Shown here one piece after another: positions 22,446-33,969 of a stretch of DNA of 64,000 bases. This DNA is from Nepenthes gracilis. Its lineage: Eukaryota; Streptophyta; Magnoliopsida; Caryophyllales; Nepenthaceae. Position 1 is the first letter of the stretch. Each line of letters opens with the position of its first letter. The stretch covers positions 19,072,037-19,136,036 of the forward strand of contig BSYO01000004.1 of assembly GCA_033239525.1 (NCBI GenBank), in the 5' to 3' direction. The notes beneath the pieces were generated by a model. The model saw only the letters and a program-made list of their open reading frames with translations, did not search any database and was not told where the DNA came from. A program made the translations under genes and the position numbers.

Positions 22446-23030
22446 GTGGTTGTAAGAGTTGTGAACATGGTCTCCACGAGGTCCGCCAAAAATGAAGATA
22501 TGGATTGTCTAAAGAAGACTTCCTCCAGTAAGAGACAAAAATTAGGAATAAGAAATGATATCATTAGTTTTAGCGACAATAATATGACTCATATAATAGC
22601 TCATCATTTCAATCCTCTTATTATATCCATACTCATTTCAAACGGTATTATCTACTACCAATTTAAATAAATTTTATTGACAATAAAAATTTACAAACTT
22701 TACTCTACCTCAATACTTTCTTTAAATTGGGATTAAAAAGGAATCAGATGAGACCGATTGAGGGCCCCTTATATGGTTAGACAATGAACTCATACCGATC
22801 CAAGGGTCATTCCATTAAAAGTTACAGGGGAAAATGCTAAAAAGTAGCTTCCCAAATGCTATCGTTTCTAATAGTAGACAGAACTTCAGTCTATAACATC
22901 ATATTGGGTCAATCATGTCAGTGGCTTTTAGAGCAGTGATGTCCATTCTGCACCCAAAAATGAAATTTATGACCCCAAATGGGGTAGGTGAAGTACGAGA
23001 TGATCAAATTGTTGGTCAAACTTGCTATCT
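22446..23030 (+). pseudogene. Aspartic protease region relic
   Basis: The frame FSDNNMTHIIAHHFNPL, ending in IISILISN, then (after a stop) FIDNKN...FFKLGLKRNQMRPIEGPLYG, and later ILGQSCLSMALR and GVGEVRDDQ follow the order of a plant Gypsy protease and the linker to RT. The catalytic motif, normally D-(S/T/N)-G, reads D-N-K at 22679-22687, so the glycine is lost. Stops interrupt at several points. This domain would have cut the polyprotein; it is inactive here. Confidence 0.7.
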
Positions 23031-23339
23031 ATCCTAGATAGGTCAGTCGATACCAAGCCAATTGATCAAGGAGTTTGACCTTAAAATGAAATTACACTGT
23101 TACAAGGCCAACTCTATAAATCCACCTTGCAAATCCCTAGATCGGAATGATCTAGAAAAGTATATTTAGATTGGTGGCTATCTTCCCAATCATTTGTGGG
23201 AACAGCTAAAGGAGTTTCTTTGATAAAATTCATATACATTTGTATGGACGTCTGCGGATATGTTGGAAATATCAACTAAGATAATGATTCACAAGCTAAG
23301 CCTAATCTCAGGGCATAAATCAGCCTGATAAAAATAGAG

Positions 23340-23830
23340 AAATCACTCCATAGAAAAACTCATTGCTATGGGGGAAGAGGTCAAGAAAGTACTCAACGCA
23401 AGGTTCATAAGGAAAGTCCAATACCTAGACTAGCTATCGAATGTTATCCTTGTCAAGAAGAGTAATGAAAAATGGAGGATATGTGTCGATTCCATGAATA
23501 TGAATAAACTATGTCCGAAAGACAACTTTTAATTACCAAGAATCAACCTATTGGTGGACTCAACTTTTGGGCACCAATTATTACGCTTCATGGACACTTA
23601 TTCAGAATACTGTCAAATCCAAATGAGTTTGAAAAATGAAGGATGATCTCGTTCATGACCGGAGTCACACTCTTCGGTCTAAAAGCACATGAGCAACCTA
23701 TCAAATAGCTAATCAACAAGATGTTCAAAGTCCAAATAGGAAAGAATATGAAGATGTATGTAGATGGTATTCTTATCAAAAGTATATTAGCCGACAACCA
23801 TATTTGAGATATGACCAAAACTTTTGGGTA
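23340..23830 (+). pseudogene. Reverse transcriptase relic, YVDD changed to YVDG
   Basis: The plus strand reads EEVKKVLNARFIRKVQY, then ILVKKSNEKWRICVDSMNMN, LCPKDNF*LPRINLLVDST and FMDTYSEYCQIQMS, which are RT motifs of Ty3/Gypsy in the right order. After a broken stretch, MYVDGILIKS ends the palm at 23754-23783. The metal-binding YVDD box has become YVDG (23757-23768), losing an essential aspartate. In-frame stops also occur. The protein would have copied element RNA into DNA in cytoplasmic particles; this copy cannot. Confidence 0.85.
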
Positions 23831-23984
23831 TTCCGAGCACACCAAATAAAATTGAATCTAATAAAATATGTGTTCGATGTGACATTTGAAAAGTTACTCA
23901 ACTTCATAATATCCTATTGAGGAATAGAGGTGAAGCCAGATAAAATTAAACCAATCATTAATATGAATCAGCCTCAATTCCTAA

Positions 23985-24560
23985 AAGAAATCTAGAGATT
24001 AACCGGAAGATTGGCTACACTCTCCAATTTACTTGGCAAAATTTGTTGAGAAGTACCTTCCCTACTTCAAGGCTTTGAGAGGAGAGCCAAAACAAATGAG
24101 TTCCACTGAAAAGAAGAATGTTAATTGGCTTCCTAAGAGCTAAAGGAATATCTAACCAATCCACCACTCTTAACTTCTCCTAAAGAAGGCAATGAATTAT
24201 TTTTCTACTTGGCCATCTCCAATGCAGTACTAAATTTAATTCTGACTAGGCAAGAAGTTGACATATAGTGACCGATCTACCACGTCAGCAAGATACTGAC
24301 AGATGAAGAGACTTGATATTTACTAGTTGAAAGGATAGCATTTGTTGTAATTCACATGGTGAGGAAACTCCATCCATACTTCCAGGCCCACAAGATAGTC
24401 GTATTAACTAACCAGCCATTGAAAAGGATCTCACAAAGGATAAAAGTGTCTAGACATTTGATAAAGTGGGTTGTAGAATTAGGCGAGTTCGACATAGATT
24501 TTCGAGCATAACCATCTATAAAAGAATAAGCTCTCACAAATTTTGTGGTCAAAACGACGG
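23985..24560 (+). pseudogene. RT-linked RNase H relic
   Basis: Fragments such as YLPYFKALRGEPK, NELFFYLAISNAVLN and LHPYFQAHKIVVLTNQPLK (the last two need frame changes) match the RNase H that follows RT in Gypsy elements, which normally ends in an 'SEFDIxFxPR' segment. Here the end reads ELGEFDIDFRA at about 24478-24510. Several stops interrupt it. It lies directly between the RT palm and the second RNase H. Confidence 0.65.
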
Positions 24561-24615
24561 CCGTAATTTCAAAAAAAATTTTGAGAAGGTGAACACTGGA
24601 TTAACAATGAGGAAA

Positions 24616-24990
24616 CTCTAACATGGATTCTATATGTTGATGGATCATCCTCTCAAGCAAGAAGTAGGGCCGGTATAGTTTTGGTGACTCCAGATAGATT
24701 TGAGACAAAGTACTCGATAACATTTAGGTTTCAAGCCACTAACAATGCGGCCGAATATGAAGTCATATTAGTCGAACTTAGGCTGGCAAAGAAATGTTTG
24801 GCAAAGAACTTGATCGTTCGTAGTAACTCTAAATTGGTAGTTAACCAAGTGATCAAAAATTTTGAAGCATTTAATCCATATTTGACAAAGTATTTCGTCA
24901 AGGTAAAGAACCTCCTAACCCTTTTTAATAAAGTGGAGGCTCACCACATCTCGAGAGAAGACAACTAGAAGGCCAATCAATTGGCCAAAA
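24616..24990 (+). pseudogene. Second (archaeal-type) RNase H relic
   Basis: The most readable domain of the element: TWILYVDGSSSQARSRAGIV, then TNNAAEYEVILVELRLAKK and NLIVRSNSKLVVNQV, to ISREDN before a stop at 24966. It matches the additional RNase H typical of Tat-type Gypsy elements. The first catalytic aspartate (VDGSS) and the glutamate (AAEYE) are present. The third position, normally Asp in 'RSDS', is Asn (RSNS), and the last, normally 'KADxLA', reads KANQLA. The domain is therefore both truncated and catalytically damaged. It would have removed the RNA template strand. Confidence 0.85.
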
Positions 24991-25194
24991 CAGCTGCACT
25001 TGGGACCCCGAGCAATATGCAAGGGAGATGAGGGAAATGCTCAAGAATTTGGTCATAGACGACTTAGACAAAATACTCCCAATCTTAGATGAGGTGACCT
25101 GGATGACTTCATATCGAAAGTGCCTCGAAGATGGTTCAATACCAGAGGATCCAATTGAAGCTAAACATATAAAGAAGACAACCAGGTGATACAT

Positions 25195-26293
25195 ACTCGT
25201 GGATGGGAAACTATACAAAGGAGGCTATTCCATCCCTTATATGCAGTGTGCAACACTCTCTAAGGATGATTATGCTTTAAGAGAGATACATCTAGGCATT
25301 TGCAAATCACACATAGGGAGAAAGACCTGGCATTCAAGGTTATGATATAGGGTTATTTTTGGCCAACAGAAAAAAAGAATGCTATGGAGTTTATTAAAAA
25401 AATATAAAATTTATCAAATTTACAGCAACATTTCTCATTAGCCTGACACTGAACTTCAAGCTCTACATTTGTCGTCCTGTTCACATAGTGGGGTTTTAAC
25501 ATACCAGTCCCACTTGCTACGGGATAAAAAAAATTCATCATAGTTGTGATAAACTATTTTACAAAGTGGGTAGAAGCCACTACGTTGGCAAAAATCACCG
25601 AACAAAACGGCACTAAATTTGTGCGCGAGAGCATATATGCAAATATGGGATACCCGAGGTCATAATGACTAATAATGGTACCCAATTTATGAAAAATGAT
25701 TCATCAAACACTGTATGAACCTTGGTATTAGACTAATTTATACCTCCATTGTCTACCTCTAATCAAATAAATAGGTGACTAACTAAATTCTATCATGGGA
25801 TGAAGAGGATACGGGGGACTCTTTGGTAGACGAGCCTATAGTCTTATTGCATGACCCCAAGAGAGCCAGCTCAGAAAACACCCTTCAGCCTATGCTACGA
25901 GACTAATGCTGTTATTCTAGTGGAGACTGGACTACTAACTTTCGAATGAAAAGTTTTGACCCCTATTACAATTCCTAGCTCCTAAGAGAAAACCTAAACT
26001 TGCTCGAAAAATTCAGGGACACGATGAGGTTACAGACAGTTGCTTGCCATCAATGGGTAGTACGATACTACAACAAAAAGATGAAGACACAGCAATTCAA
26101 AGTAGGGGACCTAATTCTAAGGAATATTAAAGTTACCGGCAAAATTGTTGACAAAAATAAGCTGTCTTTCAATTCGGAAGAACCGTTCTTAATGTCAGCC
26201 ATCCTCCAGAGTGGTACGTATAAACTACGAACCAAAAACGAAAAACTAGTTCCTAGAGCATGGAATACCCTTCACCTCAAAAAATACTATTAA
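25195..26293 (+). pseudogene. Integrase relic (zinc finger, core and C-terminal region)
   Basis: LYKGGYSIPYMQCATLS is followed by DDYALREIHLGICKSHIGRK, the histidine pair of the HHCC zinc finger. The core then appears in several frames: FIIVVINYFTKWVEATTLAK and, after a shift, GYPR(S)...NGTQF. The C-terminal segment is open from 26000 to 26293: VACHQWVVRYYNKKM, FKVGDLILRN and PRAWNTLHLKKYY match the end of plant Gypsy integrases. The domain inserts the DNA copy into chromosomes. Stops and frameshifts make it non-functional. It ends about 0.9 kb before the tail end of the antisense ORF. Confidence 0.85.
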
Positions 26294-27184
26294 TAACCCC
26301 ACTCATGAATATGATGAGATTGATGGTATGTCTTGCTCATTGTTTATGGGGTGCGTGAATGATATATTTTTTCATTTTAATAAGATTAATTTTTATATAA
26401 GTTAATTGTATTTATTACTCATTTGTGTACTTGTGTGATTTATTATGACCATGACTGATCCTAAGCCAGGTAAATTAGATCTCACTCCTCTCTTACCAAG
26501 ATGACCAATATAATGACGCAGTCACGATGTTGATTAATACAACTATATGACCTAGAACGTGGTCAAGTGCCAACAATCGCTTCAAAGACTCGGAGGCACT
26601 AGGACCAAACGTCCAATCTCTTTTAAAAGGTTCGATCAAATACTGAATTATATTCAACTAATATAAACTTTAAGGGGTTTTTCAATATGTGTGCCAAAAC
26701 TCCCTTCTACGGGATAGGCGCTATTAGTCATACATGGTTCACGGATTAGGGTTCAACTAAGTTTACCAACGACAGTGAGAACACCTAGCCAGCAAACAGA
26801 GGTTTTATTAAATAGAAAGACGATGCAATAGAAACAATATTAGTGACAATAATCTATAAGAATTAGCTGATTTATCAAACATACGTGGTCACATATGTAC
26901 AATCTGGAAGCCCCAACTCAGTACAAAAGGGAAACTCACCAAGTTAATCATTGTCGAGACACAAGAGGCTCAATTATCCTAAGGCTAAGGACTAAGTTGG
27001 GGCCTAAACGACAAGTGCTTACTTGGCCTTGAAACATTTTTGATGTTACAACGTTAAGAAATCCCGAAATTCATGAAATAAGACAATTTAAAGGAAAATC
27101 ATAGGCAACTAAGAAGATGATTTGCTTACAGAGGAAAACACCATCTTGGAACCTAGTGTCCAAAATGGGACTGACCTCCTCAGG

Positions 27185-29184
27185 TCAAAAACTCTGCCTC
27201 AACTCTCCCTTGAGTTGGGCACACTTGTTCTGAAGACTATCAATCGAACTTGTGTTAGAAACTAATCGATGTTCAACCTCTTGGAAATTATCTTCAAGAA
27301 AGGCAATCCTATCCACGACAATGGTGTTCTCGTCTAATAACTTGTGAGATCTCACCATCCATTTAGATAACTCATTGTCTAGAAAAGTAGCCCAGTCTCG
27401 AAGCTACTCAGCCTCAACTGCGGTGGCTTCCACCCGAATCTCCAACTCATTGTATGTTGCAGGATCCACATACGATTGGGAAAGATGAGCAATGTCAGTG
27501 TCTCACTTATGCAAGCTGTCCTTGACCAAACATTCCAAATCTTAGGACTGCTAAATAAATAAAATATCCTATTAGATGAAACAATATCGGGAAAAAATTT
27601 GAATACTGAGTCAAGTACGCAGTACCTTCTAAGTGAAGAATTCGTCATGAGGAGGGATTTGTCGTTGATTCATGCATGAAAATTGGTGGAGTCCTCTAAC
27701 ACAAGAGAGGTGGAGAATAGTAATGTAGAGGAGCTACAAGTCCGAGGGGGCTAAAAAAACACCTGAATCTTCAAAATTCTTTGGTGATGAAAGACCAACT
27801 TAAGGGGCCTCTTCTGCGCCTAGGACCTCCATTGAAGAAAGACAAGGCTTGGGAATCTCCACTGCAACACCATGATTATTGATAGGTATCTCCTCAACCA
27901 CTCCATTATTAATAAGCTCCACTTCCAGGGGTAATAGGAGGTGCAGAACTGAATTATTGGTGGGGAGCTAACCAAAATAGGGACACCAAACTCGACAATA
28001 AATGGAGCAGCAATTGGTTCTTTCATGTTCAAGGGTTGAAGCGCAGGGTCATTTATTTCCATAGAAACAATAGGGGGAGCCTCATCCTTCAATATAATCA
28101 CAGACACCTCTTCAAAAATTGGGAAATTTGGCAAGAAAAGAATTAACTTTGACCTCTAAGACAGTCCTCCAGCATCTGTCGTGGCAATCTCATCACAAGC
28201 CTCATCGACCATCCTATAGAGATCCTACAGCGATAAATAGAATCCCTATAAAAATACCACTAGATCAAACACTAGTGATTTCGTATCCGGTCCAAATCTT
28301 GACTAATTGATCGAAGTGGGTAGCTCCAGTAAACCCATAGATCATGGAACAAGTAAGGTGGGTAGGCCCAACCACCACACTACATGTATAGACGCGAACC
28401 CCCCTCGTTACAGCAGCGGTAGTAGAAGAAAAAATGGATGAGCAGGGAACTAGAAACCCTGCCTTTCCGACTGCTACATTCGAAGAGGACCAAATAAAAA
28501 GTGCCCCTACTTTTATTTTTGATCTACAGATAGGCATGTCAGCAATGGCCTCTCCACCCACATTAAAATCACAGTTGACCTCAATAAGTGCCTTTCGAGT
28601 CAAAAAGTTGCCCGTCTTCCACAACTCAACGACATTCTCCTCTATCAAGATAATTAATGGTTTGGACTTAAAGACCTCCTTATCCAAAACGACTCTAGAA
28701 TAAGCGGAATTAGCCAATTTTCACTTGTTGGAGAGGGTATAGTTAGAAAGAACCATAATCAGCAATTCCAACCCTTAACAAAATCTAAATTCCTTTCAAT
28801 TATTTTGAACCCATTTTTAGAGGTAAATGAAATCTAATCGCCTTCCTAGTTAACTTTGAAGACGTCTTTGATAGTCATAGCATCTTAACGAAGCTTTTTA
28901 ATGGCGAAAGAAGACACATAGAGAAACCAGGTACCTTATTACATTTGGATAGAGGCGAGTAATAGGAATCTCTAGAACCTCCATTATTCATAGAGTTCTC
29001 TAGCCAACGAAATACATAGACCCTTCCATAGATAAATTTCATATATAGCAATGAATCCATGCCTCAAAGAGCAAGCTCTCTCAGCGATGGGTATATTATA
29101 TCTTTCGTAAATGTCCAAAACTTTTCAATTGTAAAGTTGGATGGAATATTAGCAATACTCAAGAAAGCTATTTCGAGGAGCCAT
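27185..29184 (-). pseudogene. Antisense extra ORF between integrase and 3' LTR, decayed
   Basis: On the minus strand an ATG at 29184 (MAPRNSFLEY) opens a frame that can be followed, with stops, to a TGA at 27185. Early residues ERYNIPIAERACSLRHGF, then EIYLWKGLCISLARELYE, resemble the start of the 'putative gypsy-type transposon' proteins (PF04195-like) common in plant genomes. The middle (about 28265-28717) is open for 150 residues, and the end (about 27185-27400) reads as a charged helix (LLDENTIVVDRIAFLED...) likely to form a coiled coil. Extra ORFs in this position and orientation are described in Tat-lineage elements; their function is unknown. The frame is interrupted by about half a dozen visible stops or shifts. 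Confidence 0.6.
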
Positions 29185-30422
29185 GGAAATTGAAGAGTAG
29201 CAAAAAGTGAAGTTGGGCTGAGAAATGAAGTGGAAGAAGATAAAGAGTGAAATGAAAAAAAGACATGCCGGTGTTTAAATTAAAATATTTTGGCTCAAAA
29301 CAACGTCCTCTTGGCCTGCTTGAAGAGATGCGTCACTGTAATGATAGGAGACACATGCTAGCATGGAAAAATGCCGCAGCACTTCTTTTTCTCAATGCTA
29401 GTAATGATTAACTAGTACAATATTTTCCAAGGCAACTGGCTAATAGCCCACAATTTAGTCACCCCAATTAATTAATTAAACAGCTCAATTTTCATCAAAA
29501 ATCTAGCTTAGTTACTTTGTAAATATTTCAATTCTAGATTTGTCTAAATTAAATTATTATGAAGCCGAGTTGTTAGAAGTCCAAGCTGTCAGATTTTTAG
29601 ATAGAGAAAAAAATACAAGCAAAATCTAAATATACGGGCAAACACTCAACTCATAAATAATAATTTGAGAATTATAAACACACTAAGATCATACGGAAAA
29701 AATGAGCTCCTATTCATGTCGTCTTATTCTTTAGATCATGTCATGATGTACCGGCTTCCAATAGTGGAAGTACAACTCAAAGAATACGAACAAAATGGAA
29801 GAAGACGTATAATTGCAACTCGAATATAAAAAAAATTCTTTCGAGGTACTCAGGCACGAGTTATAATAGAAGCACCACGAAAAAAAGGAGAGAAAAAACG
29901 TCCACTCATGTTGGCAACATCTATCTTGATCACTTCTATGAGAGTCAATGAGACAAAAGTCACATTACAACATGCAAGCCTATCTTTTAGAAGGACATAA
30001 AAGAGAGAAACTAAGAAAGTTTTTCTGATAAAATAGAATAATTAACGTAGACTTTAAATGCAAAGCTCAAAGGATCTTTCTCACCAACTTCGGCATCGAC
30101 ATCTATCAACGACTATGAAGACAGCAAGTTTGTAAAGGATAACACATGGCCAAGTGAAGAGGAAGACTTTTTAAGATATAGTTCGGAGAGAAATCCTCAA
30201 TTTAAAGTCAAGGCAAGACATAATCGGTAAGAAAATTGATATTCATAAAGGCATCAAATCATGTTCAAAGTGGACAAAAAATAAAATCTCGACAAATAAG
30301 ACCGTTCTTCAGTAGAAGATATTCAACAAAGGTGCACACAATTGGCACAAATGACTACCTAGTTGGCTTTTTATCAATAACATACTCGGAATTTGAATTC
30401 AAAATACAAAGTATGGGGATAG

Positions 30423-31124
30423 TGTTGGGTACGATCCAAAATAAGTTGGCCCAACTCAAAACTGAAGTAGGGACTAAGTATTAATGGTCAAAATATGGGA
30501 TCACAGAATCAATCAAACCTTCCAAATAATGGCTCAACGGGATATTAAATAAACATTCAATCTTGACAAACGGCTACAATCAACCGACGGTTGATAATGC
30601 ATCAATAAATGACCCAATTCAAAAAAAGTTGAAACGGATCTCATATTAACAGCCAAACGACTTTCAAATTAAATAAAAAGGCGATTACATCTCAAAAGTA
30701 ATACCTTCTATTCAATGTCATAAAATGCCTCCTGTACAGGTAGCAGTTTTAGACTGACCAATTGGTTAGAATTCCAATTAAAAATACAAAATCTCTCAAA
30801 TCAAATGGGGGAGGTTCAACCAAGACAGCAAAAAAGACATTCAAGTAAAGTATGCATTCAAACAATCAAAATCAAGTCCTTCCAACTCTCACTCATCTCC
30901 TTCCTCTTTCAATTTATGCCTCCCTTTTGTATCTTTCTATATCCTTCAAAAACACCACTGACTTTAACATTGAAAAATGTATTAAGAAACGGGTTCTATA
31001 TATCTCTAACCGTTTGTTTAGTTTATTGTGGTGTATAGGATAAGGATTTTTAGTTATAAAAATCGGACCAGCTGTCACTTGAATTAATTGAAGGGTTTAC
31101 TCAACTCTTTAATTTTCACTGTCA
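30423..31124 (+). repeat. 3' LTR of the Tat-type element
   Basis: The LTR starts TGTTGGGTACGATCC, directly after a purine-rich stretch (AAAGTATGGGGATAG) that fits the polypurine tract. It aligns with 20056-20778. Similarity fades after about 31110, so the end at 31124 (GTCA) is approximate. By eye, about 22 of the first 97 positions differ from the 5' LTR, most of them C/T or G/A changes, as expected of long-methylated repeats. Confidence 0.8.
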
Positions 31125-33655
31125 TTCTTGATGGGATAAATCATCTTAACAGTTCATAGCCAGTTTATATAGAATTAACACTATTCTATTCTATGAAACC
31201 AATTCGGTACGACTGAAAGAGATCACCGAAGCTTTAACACAATCCCCCTCCACACACACACAAATCCAGTCCTACACCCAAACCCAACAAAAAATCAAAC
31301 TGAAAACATTAAAATAATAAAATTTAATAAATTTAAATTTACATTTAAATTTACAAAAAATCAGTCGAAATGCGCATACGACGATGGATGGGGGAGCGAC
31401 GGAGCCCCTGTTGCTTTGAAGGTTGCCAACAGCGACTAACGGTGGGCCCGCATCACGTTTCCGTTAGCTGGCAGCTGCACATGCAACTTGCTGATGCTTT
31501 GTGTGGAGTCTATTTGACAGATCCCTTCCTCTGCCTGCCACATCTAAAAGTTACATGTTGTGCTTCACTGGGCCATACCTCCATGCTGGGCCATCCCCGT
31601 CATCTGTCTAGCATTGCCCAACAGCAACAACATGGTTCTAATGCGCTTTCATTTAATTGTCACGTCTATCTTTATCCAATTTTCTTTTTGAATATGATCA
31701 ACCCATAAATTTCATTAATTAGCTCTCGCTGATTAAATTTCATATTATTTATTTGAAATGCCATATCCTTCAATCATACTAGCAAATTATTAAAAGGCAA
31801 CAAAAGACTTTATATTGATAGATTCTTCAAAAAAAAAGTAAAATTTAAAATTTAATAGCTGCACCGGATTATTTAATATCTATACTGAGAAGTATCACCG
31901 CTCGGTTATTAAAGATTCAAGATTTCAAACATCCAGGTTGTCAAAAAAAAACTTCTAATGTTATGTGTTCAAAGCATCCAAACATTTAAAGTAATCTAGT
32001 AATATAATATTGTTTGTAAATGTGGTGCCCTCGATTTGTCAGTGACATCAGCAAGAGAACTACAAATCAAAAGTTGATCAATTGACAAACAATTAGAAGT
32101 CTCCGACTATGGCCACCATTATGGTAGTAACATTTACTTAATTTACTTTTGTGGGACAGTCACATATTTCAAAAATAAGGGAAGCCTAGCATCACTTGAT
32201 CATAACATGTACTGGTAAGAAAAATTGTCCTTGCAATCCATGATCCCCATCCTAATATTCTAACTTGTCAATCTAAGGATAGACCTAGCGTCTATATGGG
32301 TTTCTAGATTTCAACAAGTCAAAAACACAAATCAACCAAAGTTTTTACATTTATGAAAAATACTATAAGGCAAAAGACTTTTGTTCCTCTCCTATCTTTC
32401 TTCCTTTTTCCTTTGGAGAGAGATAGACAGAGCCAGCGTTAAGATGCCTTCGACTTAAATATTATTATTGTCAATCTTAAAATAAGTATTGAAGAATCGT
32501 TCATTACAGTCCTTTAAAAATTTCTTATAAAATATGAAGCTAATAATTATCGTTTTTGCTACAAAAGAAGTAGCAATTTGTTATCCTTTTTACATTCTAA
32601 TTTAACTAATACGGTACTAATTTAAGCATCAAAAGATAGTATGGCTAGATATCTCAATTCTGCTACATTTTTTTAATGTTTGTGATCCACAATGTATGAA
32701 TTATTTGATCTAGAATTTGCTCTAAAGTTTTTTAAATCAAATATATTTTTCAACTACGTATCACATCTTAACAACTAAATAAATTTGACATCTTTTGAAA
32801 GTAAATTGCATATTTTAACAATTAGTTTTTATTATAAATAACATGACACTCTAAATATAATGTATATTTTTTTTCATTGGATTGATTCTTCATCTATATA
32901 CATATTATACCATATCATATTATATTATATTTTATTATATATAAAGTCACTTGTAAACCTATAAGGAGTGGGCTTATCTAAAATTAAAATATAGAAAGTG
33001 ACTAAATTAAAGACAAAACAATCTTTAATAAAGCTACCAAACACTATAAATAGTAAAAGCATTGAAAAGCTTCTCACATCCATATAGGCTTTTTTTTTTC
33101 TTTTAGTATCAGTAAATACAATAATAATTTATAATATTAGATATATTTATGTTTTAAACTAAGTTTTAAAAGAACTTTGGTATAAAAGCTATCTTTTAGT
33201 AATTCTTTGCTTTTTCTATTTTATGCAATGCTTTATCATCTGTTTATATTAATAGAATTAAAAATAAATAAATAGATGGTTCAATATTATAAACACTCAC
33301 TTCACTTGCCCAGTTTCTGATTTCACCCACATTGAGCCGTCCAGTGCTGCCGTTGGGAATGTTTGCTGGTTCATGGAGATTCGTGCGCAACGATCAATCA
33401 AAACCGAATGGGCTGTTCCCATCAAATTTCTGTTAGTCAAAATATGTTGAATTTAATCATTTTAACTATTTTTTAATCAATATCTATAATCTGACTCTTG
33501 GGATATTCTCTTTGTAATCAAGTTTGTTCTATTAGTATAATGTCCTGCACTGTTATCTTCCAAATGAAGATTTTTTAATAAATAGAATAATATTTTTTAT
33601 TTTTTTACATTAAAAAAATTAAATTGTAAAACATTATTTATATAAGAAAGGTTAG
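31125..33655. other. Intergenic DNA with a GC-richer island at 31361-31700
   Basis: Mostly AT-rich. The island at about 31361-31700 is GC-richer than its surroundings, with words such as GGTGGGCCCGCATCACG and GCTGGCAGCTGCACATGC. It contains a 112-residue plus-strand frame (31370-31708) that resembles no protein family I know. It may be a gene promoter or leader remnant, or a transposon part. Elsewhere to 33655 I see only A/T runs and short AT repeats. Confidence 0.4.
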
Positions 33656-33965
33656 TGTTGGGTGCAGCCCAAAGTAAATCGGCTCAATTTAAAACCAAAT
33701 CAAGGCCCAAACTTCAACGACCAAGTCAGGAAGTATAAAATAAATTAAGACAATCAAATAACAATTCTCTAAAGTATTAATTAGGACGTTCAATCATGAC
33801 TGTCAGTTATTAAAAATCGAAAGATAATGATAAGTCAGTAAATAACTTGATTTAGAAACGGCTAAAACGATCCCACAATTAATAGCCAAACGTTTTTTTA
33901 ATAAATTAGAAAAATAGGTTTATATATAATCTCTTTCTATAGTATCTTATAGTTTTCAGTGTTGT
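33656..33965 (+). mobile_element. Truncated LTR related to the Tat-type element, plus orientation
   Basis: TGTTGGGTGCAGCCC, then AAAACCAAATCAAGG, GTTCAATCATGACTG, AAGTCAGTAAATAACTTGA and AATTAATAGCCAAACG, follow the first 300 bases of the LTRs at 20056 and 30423 in order and orientation. Similarity ends near 33965. What follows is the gag relic of a minus-strand element, not this element's interior, so only the front part of an LTR remains. Confidence 0.65.
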
Positions 33966-33969
33966 GACT

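Larger units (their letters stand above)
20056..31124 (+). mobile_element. Full-length, decayed Ty3/Gypsy (Tat-type) LTR retrotransposon
   Basis: An 11.07-kb element with every expected part in order on the plus strand: 5' LTR (20056-20778), primer site (20780), gag, protease, reverse transcriptase, RT-linked RNase H, a second RNase H, integrase with its C-terminal region, an oppositely oriented extra ORF (27185-29184), and 3' LTR (30423 to about 31124). All protein regions carry stops and frameshifts, so it cannot act on its own. A second, archaeal-type RNase H after the RT, and an extra antisense ORF between integrase and 3' LTR, are described for Tat-lineage plant elements; assignment to that lineage rests on this layout. 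The two LTRs match at roughly three quarters of positions by eye, mostly differing by transitions, so the insertion is old. No target duplication was recognised. Confidence 0.88.

Noticed and set aside
28119..28703. Plus-strand frames of 63 and 89 residues
   Set aside because: They are shadows of the minus-strand extra ORF of the Tat-type element, which has the protein resemblance.
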